Positions 28,123-35,669 of a stretch of DNA of 64,000 nucleotides are shown here, piece by piece. This DNA comes from CALCLY01 sp900552775 (GTDB lineage: Bacteria; Bacillota; Clostridia; UMGS1883; UMGS1540), in assembly GCA_937966555.1 (NCBI GenBank), contig CALCLY010000022.1:297941-361940 (forward strand). Reading direction: 5' to 3'. The translations under genes and the position numbers were made by a program. Numbering within the stretch: the stretch's first letter is position 1; each line of letters starts with the position of its first letter. The notes under the pieces were generated by a model that saw nothing but the letters and a program-made list of their open reading frames with translations, was not told the DNA's origin and ran no database searches.

Positions 28123-29202
28123 CTACTCATTCATATATGTCGAATAAGGAATATTTATTCTCCATGTGCCTACTGTTTCGCTGCTGTCAAGTCCGTCAAA
28201 TGCATTTTTATCTCCGAGATAATTCTGTGCAATTGTCGTAATCGCTTCTGCCATTCCGTCTGCATCCTGTTTGATTGTTCCTATCATTGTACCTTTTCCT
28301 ATAGCGGATTTTGCAGCGTCTGTCGCGTCAACTCCAAACACGGGAATTGTTTTTCCCGTTCCGTTATTGTAACCTGCCGTCTGCAAAGCTGACAATGCGC
28401 CCAAAGCCATTTCGTCATTGTTTGCAATAACAAGCTCAACCATATTATTGTTTGCAACGCTGTACTGAGCAAGAATTGTGCTCATATAATCCGTTGCCGC
28501 CGCCGATGACCACTGACCGTTTTGGTCAACAAGATATTTGTTTGAGTTCGAAGCGTCATAGAAAGAAAGTTCAGGTTTGCCGGCCTCTGTCAAAATCTTG
28601 TTTGCATCTTCAACACCGTATTGTGTACGCGCTATAGCTTCCATATTTCCTTCCTGACCTTTAAACATAACGTAGCTTATTTTTCCGTCACCGTTTAAGT
28701 CAACAGCATCAAAATTATCTACAAGATATTTGCCTATCATTTCGCCCTGCATATGTCCTGCCATCTCATAATCTGTTCCTACAAACACGCATTTGTCGTA
28801 GCTGCTTACAACCGATTCTTCTACCGAGCGGTTAAAGAATATTACGGGAACGTTTCTTTCTTTCGCCTGGTTAATAATGTTCTGTGCCGCATCATTTGAT
28901 CCTGTGTCAACAACGTTTACAACCAAAAGTTTGGAACCTTTTGCAAGAGCAGTTGTAACCTGTTCTGTCTGCGTTGTCTGGTTTCCGTTTGCATCATAGT
29001 TTTGGAATGATATTCCCTTTTCGGCAAGAAGCTTGTCCATTGCCGAGCGTACACTTGAAATGTACGTGTCACTGTAAGTGTAATAGAAAACGGAAATTTC
29101 TCCGTTTCCGGAGTTCCCTCCGGAAGTTCCGCCACCGCACGCCGTCAGTGCAACTCCGAGCATCAATGCAAGTACAACTGCCAATAATTTTTTCGCTTTC
29201 AT
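28123..29202 (-). CDS. mglB: Galactose/glucose-binding lipoprotein
   Basis: 359 residues from ATG 29202 (AAAGGAGAAAAATT upstream). The lipobox LGVALTACGGG marks the lipidated Cys near residue 22. The mature protein is a type-1 sugar-binding fold and contains the calcium-binding loop DLNGDGKISYVMFKGQEG, characteristic of galactose/glucose-binding proteins. Further matches are GTDYEMAGHMQGEMIG, NNDEMALGALSALQ and VFGVDATDAAKSAI. First gene of the mgl operon. Confidence 0.93.
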   Translation of the reverse strand: MKAKKLLAVVLALMLGVALTACGGGTSGGNSGNGEISVFYYTYSDTYISSVRSAMDKLLAEKGISFQNYDANGNQTTQTEQVTTALAKGSKLLVVNVVDTGSNDAAQNIINQAKERNVPVIFFNRSVEESVVSSYDKCVFVGTDYEMAGHMQGEMIGKYLVDNFDAVDLNGDGKISYVMFKGQEGNMEAIARTQYGVEDANKILTEAGKPELSFYDASNSNKYLVDQNGQWSSAAATDYMSTILAQYSVANNNMVELVIANNDEMALGALSALQTAGYNNGTGKTIPVFGVDATDAAKSAIGKGTMIGTIKQDADGMAEAITTIAQNYLGDKNAFDGLDSSETVGTWRINIPYSTYMNE

Positions 29203-29247
29203 AATTTTTCTCCTTTCAAAATCGGGATTGTCCCTTTTGTTGTTTTT

Positions 29248-29253
29248 ATTATA
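29248..29253 (-). promoter_or_regulatory. Putative -10 box of mglB
   Basis: TATAAT on the minus strand, about 45 nt before the mglB start. The -35 region 17 nt upstream is poor (TTTATT), as expected for a promoter needing an activator such as the neighbouring YesN-type regulator. The surrounding 29260-29400 stretch is very AT-rich without further features. Confidence 0.45.
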
Positions 29254-29401
29254 TGACATTTTGAAAATAAAATAAATGAGTTTTATTATTTAAATTGTAT
29301 AAAAAATTATCATAAATAATATTTTTAATTAGAATTCTTAACATTATGCGGCGCTTTAAAACCTAATTTAATAAAAAATTTTTAAACTTGCAAAAAAAAT
29401 C

Positions 29402-29430
29402 TTGCTTTATTTCGCAAAATGTGATATAAT
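29402..29430 (+). promoter_or_regulatory. Promoter of tRNA-Leu
   Basis: TTGCTT (29402-29407), 17-nt spacer, TATAAT (29425-29430). Predicted start near 29437, about 70 nt before the mature tRNA. Confidence 0.65.
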
Positions 29431-29458
29431 TTGAAATACGGGTTAAATTGTGTGTTCC

Positions 29459-29506
29459 GTCTCGGGATTGCCTCTCCCGTGTAAAAATTCAGAGGCTGTT
29501 TTTTTA
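29459..29506 (+). other. Leader with two mutually exclusive hairpins before tRNA-Leu
   Basis: CGGGA...TCCCG (loop TTGCCTC) overlaps GCCTCT...AGAGGC, and the second stem is directly followed by TGTTTTTTT. The second stem is a terminator-like structure ending only a few bases before the tRNA. It could be an attenuator or the end of an independent short RNA. Confidence 0.5.
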
Positions 29507-29508
29507 AT

Positions 29509-29595
29509 GCAGGTATGGCGGAATTGGCAGACGCGCATGGTTCAGGTCCATGTGAAAGCAATTTCATGCAGGTTCAAGTCCTGTTACCTGCACCA
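29509..29595 (+). tRNA. tRNA-Leu (anticodon CAG), CCA encoded
   Basis: 87 nt. The acceptor stem GCAGGTA/TACCTGC, the D-loop GGAATTGGCAGACGC, the anticodon stem CATGG/CCATG around TTCAGGT (anticodon CAG), the class-II long variable arm TGAAA-GCAA-TTTCA and the T arm GCAGG-TTCAAGT-CCTGT are all visible. The discriminator A and CCA are encoded. It lies immediately left of the integrated element. Confidence 0.95.
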
Positions 29596-29596
29596 T

Positions 29597-29647
29597 ACCG
29601 AGTGTTCTTACAGAACTTGAAAGGTTTTGTATGACACTCGGTTTTTT
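29597..29647 (+). terminator. Intrinsic terminator of tRNA-Leu
   Basis: Nine-base-pair perfect stem ACCGAGTGT / ACACTCGGT followed by TTTTTT. It marks the last chromosomal feature before the recombinase gene. Confidence 0.8.
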
Positions 29648-29656
29648 ATTGCCTTT

Positions 29657-31360
29657 TTAACATGCGCAAGCGGCAAAATGAACATCTACGCCCTGTCTTG
29701 TGTGTACCGAAACATTGTTTTCAGGTAGCTTTTCAAGGTCGGGTATTTCAATATTGCCTATGCAGTTATAATGAATTGTGAGCTGTTGAACGGTTTTACC
29801 GTCAATCTTTTCGGACTGGTGTACTTCAATTTTTTCAATCAGTTCGTTTAACATTCTCGGAGTAAGTTTTCTTGCTCTGGTATATTTACGGACAGAAGCC
29901 GTAAACATATCAGCCGTTACAGCTTTGCTTTTTTCGGTGTTAAGTTCCGTTTCCAATTCCTTAATGCGTGCCGTAATTTCCTTTTGCTCCGATTCGTATT
30001 TGACGGACAGTTTTGCAAATCTGTCATCGCTTATCTTGCCGGAAACATTGTCCTCATAGATATGCTCAAACAAATTGTCGAGCTCTTCATTTCTTGCATT
30101 TAATGTATGTAATTCTTTTTGCTTTAATTGTCTTTCCTGTTCTGCTGCTTTTATGGAGTGTCCCATAACAATTTTAGCAAATTCACTTTCATACTGCGTT
30201 GCAAGTTTTGTTAAACGTCTGATTTCGCCAAGTACAACCTTTTCCAAAAAATCAACCCGTATATAGTGCGTTGAGTTACAGATTTTTCGTTTGCCTTTGT
30301 TATATCCCGAACAGTTAAAATACTCTATTTCGGGATTTGCCTGATTGAAGTGATACCATAAGTTACTGCCACAGTCAGCACACACAAGCAATCCGGCAAA
30401 CATATTTTTTTCGCCGTCCGATTTCTGCTTTTTGCGTGTTTTTCTGCTCCGTCTTTCTTGTATTGTTTCCCATACGCTGCGGTCAACAATAGGCTCGTGA
30501 ACATCTTTGAATACAACCCAATTTTCTCGGTCATTTACTATGCGCTTTTTATTTTTGTATGACTTTGAATAGGTTTTGAAATTCAAGACATCACCGCAAT
30601 ATTCTTGTTTTGTCAGAATTGAAACGATTGTTGAGCTTTTCCATTGACAGCTTAAAGTGTTTTTCGCACCCGGTCTGCCAATGCCTTTGCTTTGCCAATA
30701 GCTTGTGGGAATAAGGATATTTTCGCTTGCGAGAATATCCGCTATCTGATGAGGTCCGATTCCGTCCATTGTCATACTGAATATCCGTCTGACAACAGCG
30801 GCGGCTTCTTCATCAACAACCCAGCTTTTGCTGCCGTCGGGATTTTTCATATATCCATACGGGGGCAATCCCATAGGCTCGCCTGCATTGCCTTTAATCT
30901 TATTGCTGATACGGCGTTTTTTTGAAATGTCCCTTGCGTACCATTCGTTAAAGAGATTTTTAATCGGAGCAAGTTCATTTTCGCCCTCTGCCGTGTCTAT
31001 ATTGTCTGATACTGCAACAAGCCTTATATCGTGCTCCGGCAAAAATTCCTCTGTCAATTTTCCGACTTCAATATAATTTCTGCCAAGTCTTGAAAGGTCT
31101 TTTACAAATACGGCTGATACCTTGTTGTCCTCAATCGCTTCAATCATTCGTATGTAATCGGGGCGTTCCATTGTTACGCCGGAAATACCGTCGTCGCAAA
31201 AAATCAAGAGATTTGTATATCCCTTTTCTTTTGCAATTTTGGTTAGTAATTTTTTCTGATTTCCTATACTGTAACTGTCGCCTTCCAAATTATCATCACG
31301 GGAAAGACGCACATACAAAGCTGCGGTAACCTCTCTTTTTTTATTTTTTGACTGTCTCAT
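29657..31360 (-). CDS. Large serine recombinase (TnpX-like)
   Basis: 567 residues. Resolvase catalytic domain with AALYVRLSRDD (catalytic Ser20) and FVKDLSRLGRNYIEVG. A recombinase domain follows (GLPPYGYMKNPDG, ILSVENI-like DILASENIL), then a zinc ribbon (LLVCADCGSNLWYHF ... EYFNCSGYNKGKRKICNST), a coiled coil (about 400-470) and a C-terminal DUF4368-like domain. Family members excise and integrate elements of the Tn4451/Tn5397 group through a circular intermediate. AAAGGAGGACTTT precedes ATG 31360. Somewhat shorter than the 707-residue TnpX but all domains are present. Confidence 0.93.
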   Translation of the reverse strand: MRQSKNKKREVTAALYVRLSRDDNLEGDSYSIGNQKKLLTKIAKEKGYTNLLIFCDDGISGVTMERPDYIRMIEAIEDNKVSAVFVKDLSRLGRNYIEVGKLTEEFLPEHDIRLVAVSDNIDTAEGENELAPIKNLFNEWYARDISKKRRISNKIKGNAGEPMGLPPYGYMKNPDGSKSWVVDEEAAAVVRRIFSMTMDGIGPHQIADILASENILIPTSYWQSKGIGRPGAKNTLSCQWKSSTIVSILTKQEYCGDVLNFKTYSKSYKNKKRIVNDRENWVVFKDVHEPIVDRSVWETIQERRSRKTRKKQKSDGEKNMFAGLLVCADCGSNLWYHFNQANPEIEYFNCSGYNKGKRKICNSTHYIRVDFLEKVVLGEIRRLTKLATQYESEFAKIVMGHSIKAAEQERQLKQKELHTLNARNEELDNLFEHIYEDNVSGKISDDRFAKLSVKYESEQKEITARIKELETELNTEKSKAVTADMFTASVRKYTRARKLTPRMLNELIEKIEVHQSEKIDGKTVQQLTIHYNCIGNIEIPDLEKLPENNVSVHTRQGVDVHFAACAC

Positions 31361-31460
31361 AAAGTCCTCCTTTCTTGACAGTCAAATAAACAGTATTACC
31401 AATAATATTATACCGCGCTTTATTTGTTCTGTCAGCCGTATTCTGAAAATTTGTGAAGTT

Positions 31461-31622
31461 TTATTTCCCGTCCGTCATAAGACGGAGCAAAACCGTACCC
31501 AAAGTATCGGTTGAGTTTTCTTTGAAAACAGGTTTAACTACAAAGGTGTTTTTGTCAAAATCATATTGTTTCGGTTGTTCCAATTCCGCATTATCCTTTT
31601 TAATATTTTCATTCTCATTCAT
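31461..31622 (-). CDS. tnpW: TnpW-family small transposon protein
   Basis: 53 residues, too short for ordinary ORF calling: begins MNENENIKKDNAELEQP and continues with TFVVKPVFKENSTDTLGTVLLRLMTDGK. The motif block of V-V-x-P-V-F-K, then L-G-x-x-L-x-x-L-M, is the signature of the TnpW family found next to TnpX-type recombinases. It lies 100 nt upstream of the recombinase on the same strand. Role unknown; probably accessory to excision. Confidence 0.8.
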   Translation of the reverse strand: MNENENIKKDNAELEQPKQYDFDKNTFVVKPVFKENSTDTLGTVLLRLMTDGK

Positions 31623-32041
31623 AGTCTTTTACCTCATACATATTTATGAATGTTTAACGACAGCCTGACAGCCGGTGGCACGGCTCACGGGACTTGCACC
31701 CTCCGCATAGTTCTTATGCAACCGCCCAATGCAGTGACGCGTTCAAGACGGGAGTATCATTATTTCATCATAGCGTCATTGCTGTGCAGAATTGCCTTTT
31801 ATTCTGCATTTACGGTAAAAATGTTTCTCGCTCCGGCATAAAGGAAAATGAAGTTGATAATCTAAGCCCCTGCCATCGTGGCGCATTTACTGTATAAGCT
31901 CTGCTATGACTGAATGTTGAAAGACTGTCTATACTGCGCCTGTGCGCTTTCTTTGTCAAAGAACATTTATTTTAAGCTATTATCAGCCTATCAAAACATA
32001 CCCGATTTTGAATATGTTTTGATAGAACGATAATCGAGGTG
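31623..32041. other. Gene-free region with two strong inverted repeats
   Basis: No plausible gene. It holds a hairpin GCATA/TATGC near 31714, an 8-bp stem TGCAGAAT/ATTCTGCA (31785-31792, 31801-31808) and a 13-bp stem CTATCAAAACATA/TATGTTTTGATAG (31988-32000, 32013-32025). No -10/-35 pair stands out. Its place between the regulator pair and TnpW suggests excision control or a non-coding RNA. Confidence 0.5.
31988..32025. repeat. 13-bp perfect inverted repeat, 12-nt spacer
   Basis: Arms CTATCAAAACATA and TATGTTTTGATAG. No T run follows on either strand, so a protein-binding site or RNA hairpin fits better than a terminator. Confidence 0.7.
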
Positions 32042-32070
32042 AAAAGGGGTGCGGAAAGGGAACGCACCCC
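32042..32070 (-). terminator. Terminator after the HTH_16 gene
   Basis: GGGGTGCG/CGCACCCC stem with a 9-nt loop followed on the minus strand by TTTTC, 22 nt after the HTH_16 stop codon. Confidence 0.65.
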
Positions 32071-32091
32071 CAACCTCTTTAATGCCGGCTT

Positions 32092-32320
32092 TTAATCGGG
32101 TAAGATTTTGAAATCGGTTACTATGCAGTAAATCAACCGTGCTTCAAGACGCTTTTCGATTTCTTCATCAACATAATAATATTCGTTACCGTATTCGTCT
32201 GTAAGCGTCCGTGTTGCCAAACTGCGTATGTACCGCCGGTAGTGAGCGAGAACAGCCGCCCAAAGCCTGCCCGTCACCGTCCATTGCGGCAATGATAACC
32301 GACAGCGGTAAGTTTTTCAC
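32092..32320 (-). pseudogene. HTH_16-family regulator with a +1 frameshift
   Basis: The 5' part from GTG 32320 reads VKNLPLSVIIAAMDGDGQAL. After one surplus G in the run at 32259-32261 the reading must shift to continue AAVLAHYRRYIRSLATRTL, then DEYGNEYYYVDEEIEKRLEARL to the TAA at 32092. Joined, this is the complete roughly 75-residue HTH_16 protein usually encoded beside the element's sigma-like factor. The GTG overlaps the sigma-factor TGA (GTGA). Either the gene is inactive here, or the base run is a sequencing error. Confidence 0.8.
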
Positions 32321-32757
32321 ATTTGAGGCCACTCAAAACCCTCCTTTTCCAAATGGTCGCGCATAAGTTTCAGTATACGGGCTCGTCGCTTTGATACATT
32401 CTGATGTACCGTGTCAAGCTCTCTTGCAATTTCCCTGTCGGTCATTTCCATAAAACATGAAAGCAGAATAATATCCCGCTTGTCCGCCGGAAGTTTTTCA
32501 AGAGCTGCCGCAAGCATATCGCCCTTAACAACTATTTCTTTTCCCTGAACATTAAAGGAATGTTCGTTGTCAAAATAGTTGTCGTACGCTGCCAATTCGT
32601 AGAGGTCTTTTTCGGAAAGCTCATTATACGATTTTTCCTTGATAGCCTTATTGCCAAGCTCACGCTGAATGTACCTTGTTTCATTTTTCAAAACACGGGT
32701 ACAGAAGGCTCCGAATTGATTCTGTATGCGCTGTTCGCTTTTTTTGGAATTTTTCAT
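32317..32757 (-). CDS. Sigma-70-like transcription factor of the element
   Basis: 146 residues with AAGGAGGTGAG before ATG 32757. The N-terminal part (FGAFCTRVLKNETRYIQREL) and the C-terminal region-4 helix-turn-helix (ALEKLPADKRDIILLSCFMEMTDREIARELD, then VHQNVSKRRARILKLMRDHL) match the sigma-like regulator conserved in Tn916/Tn1549 relatives. It is paired with the HTH_16 gene. It probably controls recombinase or transfer gene expression. Confidence 0.85.
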   Translation of the reverse strand: MKNSKKSEQRIQNQFGAFCTRVLKNETRYIQRELGNKAIKEKSYNELSEKDLYELAAYDNYFDNEHSFNVQGKEIVVKGDMLAAALEKLPADKRDIILLSCFMEMTDREIARELDTVHQNVSKRRARILKLMRDHLEKEGFEWPQM

Positions 32758-32761
32758 TTTC

Positions 32762-33037
32762 TCACCTCCTTCCGCGCTTGCGAAAGTGGTGTTCTGTTTT
32801 CCCTTTCATATAGGGAGTGCAGAAGTCGTCGTTTTGGCAACTCGAAAATGAAAAAAAGTTGAAAAAATTTTTTTGAACGCATTTTTTGTTCCCCCGTATT
32901 GATATTTTTTGAATATTCAATACGGAGGGCGGCGGCGCACGGCTGTGATACGGCGGCGGTTTTCTGTGATGTTTTCCCGAAGATTTGCGGTGATGTCCTT
33001 TAGGCTTATGCTTTTTGCGCTTTGCTCTGTGCTTCAT
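32762..33037 (-). CDS. Very basic small protein, doubtful
   Basis: 91 codons beginning MKHRAKRKKHKPKGHHRKSS, with an excellent CGGAGG 7 nt before the ATG and its stop 5 nt before the sigma-factor gene. The His/Lys/Arg/Pro-rich first 35 residues could bind nucleic acid. The rest (phenylalanine and cysteine mix) looks non-coding, so the true product may differ or the segment may only be a leader. I recognise no family. Confidence 0.3.
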   Translation of the reverse strand: MKHRAKRKKHKPKGHHRKSSGKHHRKPPPYHSRAPPPSVLNIQKISIRGNKKCVQKNFFNFFSFSSCQNDDFCTPYMKGKTEHHFRKRGRR

Positions 33038-33148
33038 AAAGTGTCCTCCGTGCCGCAGGGCATATCACAAAAGCATAATTTTGTCCTATGCAGGGCAATT
33101 TTTATTTGTATGGTGTAGTAATCACATATGTTTTTCTGGCGATAAAAC

Positions 33149-33184
33149 AAAAAGGCAATCCTCAAAAACAAGGATTACCTTTTT
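33149..33184. terminator. Hairpin terminator after the 33215-33652 gene
   Basis: AAAAAGGCAATCC / GGATTACCTTTTT, 13-bp arms with one mismatch and flanking A/T runs; works in both directions. Confidence 0.7.
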
Positions 33185-33214
33185 GAAATATTGATTTTGA
33201 TTATATTTAAGCGG

Positions 33215-33652
33215 TTATTTAATAAACGGTTCTGTTTCTTCACTTACCCAACCGGCGCTGTATAATGACTGCCACAGATGAGATACCGACAAAATTTCGT
33301 TTCCGTTAATATCATATATGCCATAAACATATTTCCCGCCGTCACTCATTGTTGAACCTTTATGTGTCTGATGATAGAAAATCAAATATTCTCCATCGGC
33401 TGTAAAGTCATAAAACCCCGATGCCCAATTTCCGATGTCATTTTGCTGCATAGGCACAAACATAAGCTCGCTGCCGCTTAATATGTCAAACACAGCTGTT
33501 CCCGGAATTGTACTCCCTTGTGCGGCGCTTATTGCATCAATTCCCGATGTAATATAAATATATTTCTCTATGGTGTTGTCGCTCCGTTCTTCCTCGTATA
33601 GATATAGTTCAAATTTCTTTATAATTTCATTTGTTATTTTTCGTTCTTGCAT
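33215..33652 (-). CDS. Chimeric protein: tyrosine-integrase N-terminus fused to a beta-rich domain
   Basis: 145 residues. The first 32 (MQERKITNEIIKKFELYLYE, then EERSDNTIEKYI) match the start of the SAM-like N-terminal domain of tyrosine recombinases of this type of element. At residue 33 the sequence changes abruptly to a beta-rich segment (ISAAQGSTIPGTAVFDILSG, later WASGFYDFTADGEYLIFY and KYVYGIYDINGNEILS). That part resembles the repeat pattern of secreted WG/DKNYY-like proteins but lacks a signal peptide. No integrase catalytic residues exist. The fusion looks like the scar of a deletion. An AAAGGT lies before the ATG; a GTG at 33661 is possible. Confidence 0.55.
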   Translation of the reverse strand: MQERKITNEIIKKFELYLYEEERSDNTIEKYIYITSGIDAISAAQGSTIPGTAVFDILSGSELMFVPMQQNDIGNWASGFYDFTADGEYLIFYHQTHKGSTMSDGGKYVYGIYDINGNEILSVSHLWQSLYSAGWVSEETEPFIK

Positions 33653-33667
33653 TTTTATCACAACCTT

Positions 33668-33699
33668 TCAGAAATATATTTTATCATATTTCTGAAAAC
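33668..33699. repeat. 12-bp perfect inverted repeat upstream of the chimeric gene
   Basis: TTTCAGAAATAT / ATATTTCTGAAA separated by 8 nt, ending 16 nt before the start codon. The position fits an operator, perhaps the original autoregulatory site of the lost integrase gene. Confidence 0.6.
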
Positions 33700-33749
33700 T
33701 ATTCGCAAAAAGTGTAACAATAGAATCTAATTATATGTATAAAACAAAT

Positions 33750-33835
33750 GATTTCAGAAGTTAAAACAGACAGGAAAATAATATCCGTTGCCTTACGCCA
33801 AAATGTAGTTTTTGCTTTCTATGCACATAAAAATT
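33750..33835 (+). repeat. Dispersed structured repeat, copy A
   Basis: Matches copy C at 63228 over about 85 nt: ATTTCAGAAGTTAAAACAGA corresponds to GTTTCAGAGGTCAAAACAGG, and CAAAATGTAGTTTTTG to CGAAAATGCAGTTTTCG; both end CACATAAAAA. It is followed, as in the other copies, by a hairpin (ACTTGAT...ATCAAGT, about 33838-33886). The remaining stretch to 33961 has nothing recognisable. Confidence 0.65.
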
Positions 33836-33961
33836 TACACTTGATGTTTTATGCCAAACCTGCTTCGATACAAAATATCAAGTATGCAAAATGAGTATGG
33901 CTAAAATGTCTTTTTTGAACAAAAAAGAGCAACCGATTATGCGATTACTCTTAGGCTTTGC

Positions 33962-34834
33962 TTATTGTCCAAATTTGATAGTCAAATCAGAATTGTTAGC
34001 AAAATCAATCAATGGCTTATTTATCACATTAACTGGAGAAAGGTACGCAACTATTGTATCATTTAGATGTATAAATACATCTGCACTTATTTCAACATTA
34101 TAACCTTTACTATCAACAACAGATAAGCAAATATTTTTAATATCGTTTAGACTATAGATGTGAAGTTTTGGAGCTGTAGAGGATAGCTTTTCTTCAATTA
34201 ATTGTTTGTTTTGATTTTCAACAGGAATTATTGCAATAACTTTATTTTCTTCATTTACAACAATCCTTTTTTTAAGTTCTTTCCATTCAGCTTCGTCATT
34301 TTGTTTCGCTGTTCCAATAAAGATATCTTCGTTGTTGATGTGATAATCATTAGGGTTAGTTGATTGAACTACATTAATTGTTATGCCCTCCAAATGTTTC
34401 TCACTTATCATGTTAGCAAAGAAATCAGAGGATATATATGTTACACCATTTCGTAAAATAGGTATGCTACGAAGATAATAGTAAGTGTTTGAAGGTTTGA
34501 AAATAATAGTTGTTGTATTTATATTAAAAGAGCAAAAATCATCAATTGGTTTTCTACCTGATATTTGATTACTAATATTTTTTTTAGACATATCAATTGT
34601 TATGTTACCATTATCCCATGTGATATTATTTATTTCAAAAAGAGATAAAGTTTCTCTTAAAGGCAAATATACATCGTTATTTTCTATAAAGGGAATATTC
34701 TTAAAATGTATTTTACTATTATTTTTATATACTTCTATCACATTGTTTGACTGTGTTTCTGCTATTACATTTGTTGCAGAAACAAGTAGAAAACAAAATG
34801 ATAACAATATTTTAATAAACATTTTTAAGGTCAT
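33962..34834 (-). CDS. Secreted protein with copper-amine-oxidase-N-type stalk domain
   Basis: 290 residues from ATG 34834 (GGAGGTGGTTTTT upstream; the first in-frame ATG contains this site). Signal peptide 1-26 (FIKILLSFCFLLVSATNVIA). Residues 30-110 fit a stalk domain (IEVYKNNSKIHFKNIPFIEN, then NDVYLPLRETLSLFEINNI). The rest is unrecognised and ends in a region with LSPVNVINKPLIDFANNSD. More AT-rich than the transfer genes, suggesting recruited cargo. Probably a wall or extracellular protein; function unknown. Confidence 0.7.
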   Translation of the reverse strand: MTLKMFIKILLSFCFLLVSATNVIAETQSNNVIEVYKNNSKIHFKNIPFIENNDVYLPLRETLSLFEINNITWDNGNITIDMSKKNISNQISGRKPIDDFCSFNINTTTIIFKPSNTYYYLRSIPILRNGVTYISSDFFANMISEKHLEGITINVVQSTNPNDYHINNEDIFIGTAKQNDEAEWKELKKRIVVNEENKVIAIIPVENQNKQLIEEKLSSTAPKLHIYSLNDIKNICLSVVDSKGYNVEISADVFIHLNDTIVAYLSPVNVINKPLIDFANNSDLTIKFGQ

Positions 34835-34933
34835 AAAAACCACCTCCATAAATATATGTCAATAGCCACGTGCAAAACTCCAAAGTTGATATTTTATTTA
34901 CTTTTTATTTCATGTGTTTTGCACCTCTCTAAT

Positions 34934-34968
34934 ATGTCAAGAACACTCATTCGGAGTGTTCTTGACAT
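34934..34968. repeat. 15-bp perfect hairpin after the 34977-35507 gene
   Basis: Arms ATGTCAAGAACACTC / GAGTGTTCTTGACAT around ATTCG. No U run, so probably an mRNA 3' stabiliser, processing site or operator. Confidence 0.7.
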
Positions 34969-34976
34969 TTAATTAC

Positions 34977-35507
34977 TTATACTGCTATTGGATACGCATA
35001 ATAAACAGCCTGCCCAGGATTATAGTAAGTACTTACTCTAAAATAATAACTTCCCGTTGCGGTTATTCCGCTTAATGTGGCTTCTTGCGATTTAGGAACA
35101 TCTTCACAAAGAGCTAATATCGAATCAGGGGCACCACCAACACCAACCTTATAAAGAGCTACATTATAATAAGGTCCTCCTTCCCAAGAGTCTAATCCGA
35201 ATTTAGCACGAGCATTTCCATTACAATAAAAAGATTCCGTTACAGCACCCAATCCAAAAGAATTAGGCTTGTTGATATATATAGAACCACCTATATTTGT
35301 TAACGAAATACCGTTGTTAGAATTATCCTTCTCGGTAAATTCGACACTGATATTGGAATCGAATATTTGAACTTTTATGTTATTTTCGGTTGTGTATGAG
35401 GTGATTACTTCTGGCGTAGTTGAGGATGCGAAAACCCCAGTACACAGCATTGACATTGCCATAACAGCTGCACAACCCATAGCTATAATTTTCTTAAACT
35501 TTTTCAT
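34977..35507 (-). CDS. Small secreted protein of unknown function
   Basis: 176 residues. Signal peptide 1-28 (FKKIIAMGCAAVMAMSMLCTGVFA). The mature part is beta-rich and polar without cysteines in pattern (FYCNGNARAKFGLDSWEGG, VALYKVGVGGAPDSILALCE, TGSYYFRVSTYYNPGQAVYY), like a compact beta-sandwich. It may be an extracellular binding protein or bacteriocin-like effector, but no family is recognised. It lies next to the agr locus and a candidate sRNA, so quorum control of this gene is an attractive guess. Confidence 0.7.
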   Translation of the reverse strand: MKKFKKIIAMGCAAVMAMSMLCTGVFASSTTPEVITSYTTENNIKVQIFDSNISVEFTEKDNSNNGISLTNIGGSIYINKPNSFGLGAVTESFYCNGNARAKFGLDSWEGGPYYNVALYKVGVGGAPDSILALCEDVPKSQEATLSGITATGSYYFRVSTYYNPGQAVYYAYPIAV

Positions 35508-35566
35508 AATAATCGCCCTTTAATTTTTGAAATTTGTTATTTTTCGGCATTTATTTTTCAAAATTC

Positions 35567-35595
35567 TTGACATACAATAATAAATAGAGTAATAT
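35567..35595 (+). promoter_or_regulatory. Near-consensus promoter of the candidate sRNA
   Basis: TTGACA (35567-35572), 17-nt spacer, TAATAT (35590-35595) on the plus strand. No open reading frame follows. Confidence 0.65.
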
Positions 35596-35601
35596 CATTG
35601 T

Positions 35602-35669
35602 ATGAGAGTTCTTGTTAAAACTTTTTTAGTGATTAGAGTTGCTTAATGTGTTTTAACGGAACTCTTTTT
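35602..35669 (+). ncRNA. Candidate small RNA (about 70 nt) next to agrD
   Basis: Starting about 7 nt after the promoter, almost the whole transcript folds into one long hairpin: AGAGTTC/GAACTCT (7 bp), a small internal loop, GTTAAAAC/GTTTTAAC (8 bp), a 28-nt apical loop, then TTTTT. Promoter and terminator are matched in distance and strand and no ORF lies between them. It is transcribed toward agrD from the opposite strand. Identity unknown; comparison with RNAIII of staphylococcal agr is by position only. Confidence 0.5.

Noticed and set aside
29459..29506. T-box or riboswitch before tRNA-Leu
   Set aside because: Too short, no T-box sequence (TGGNACC) and the downstream gene is a tRNA.
32092..32292. 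A separate 66-residue gene starting MPQWTVTG
   Set aside because: It is the 3' part of the frameshifted HTH_16 gene; its first 13 residues are out-of-frame translation.
33215..33652. A functional tyrosine integrase
   Set aside because: Only 32 N-terminal residues match; the catalytic R-H-R-Y part is absent.
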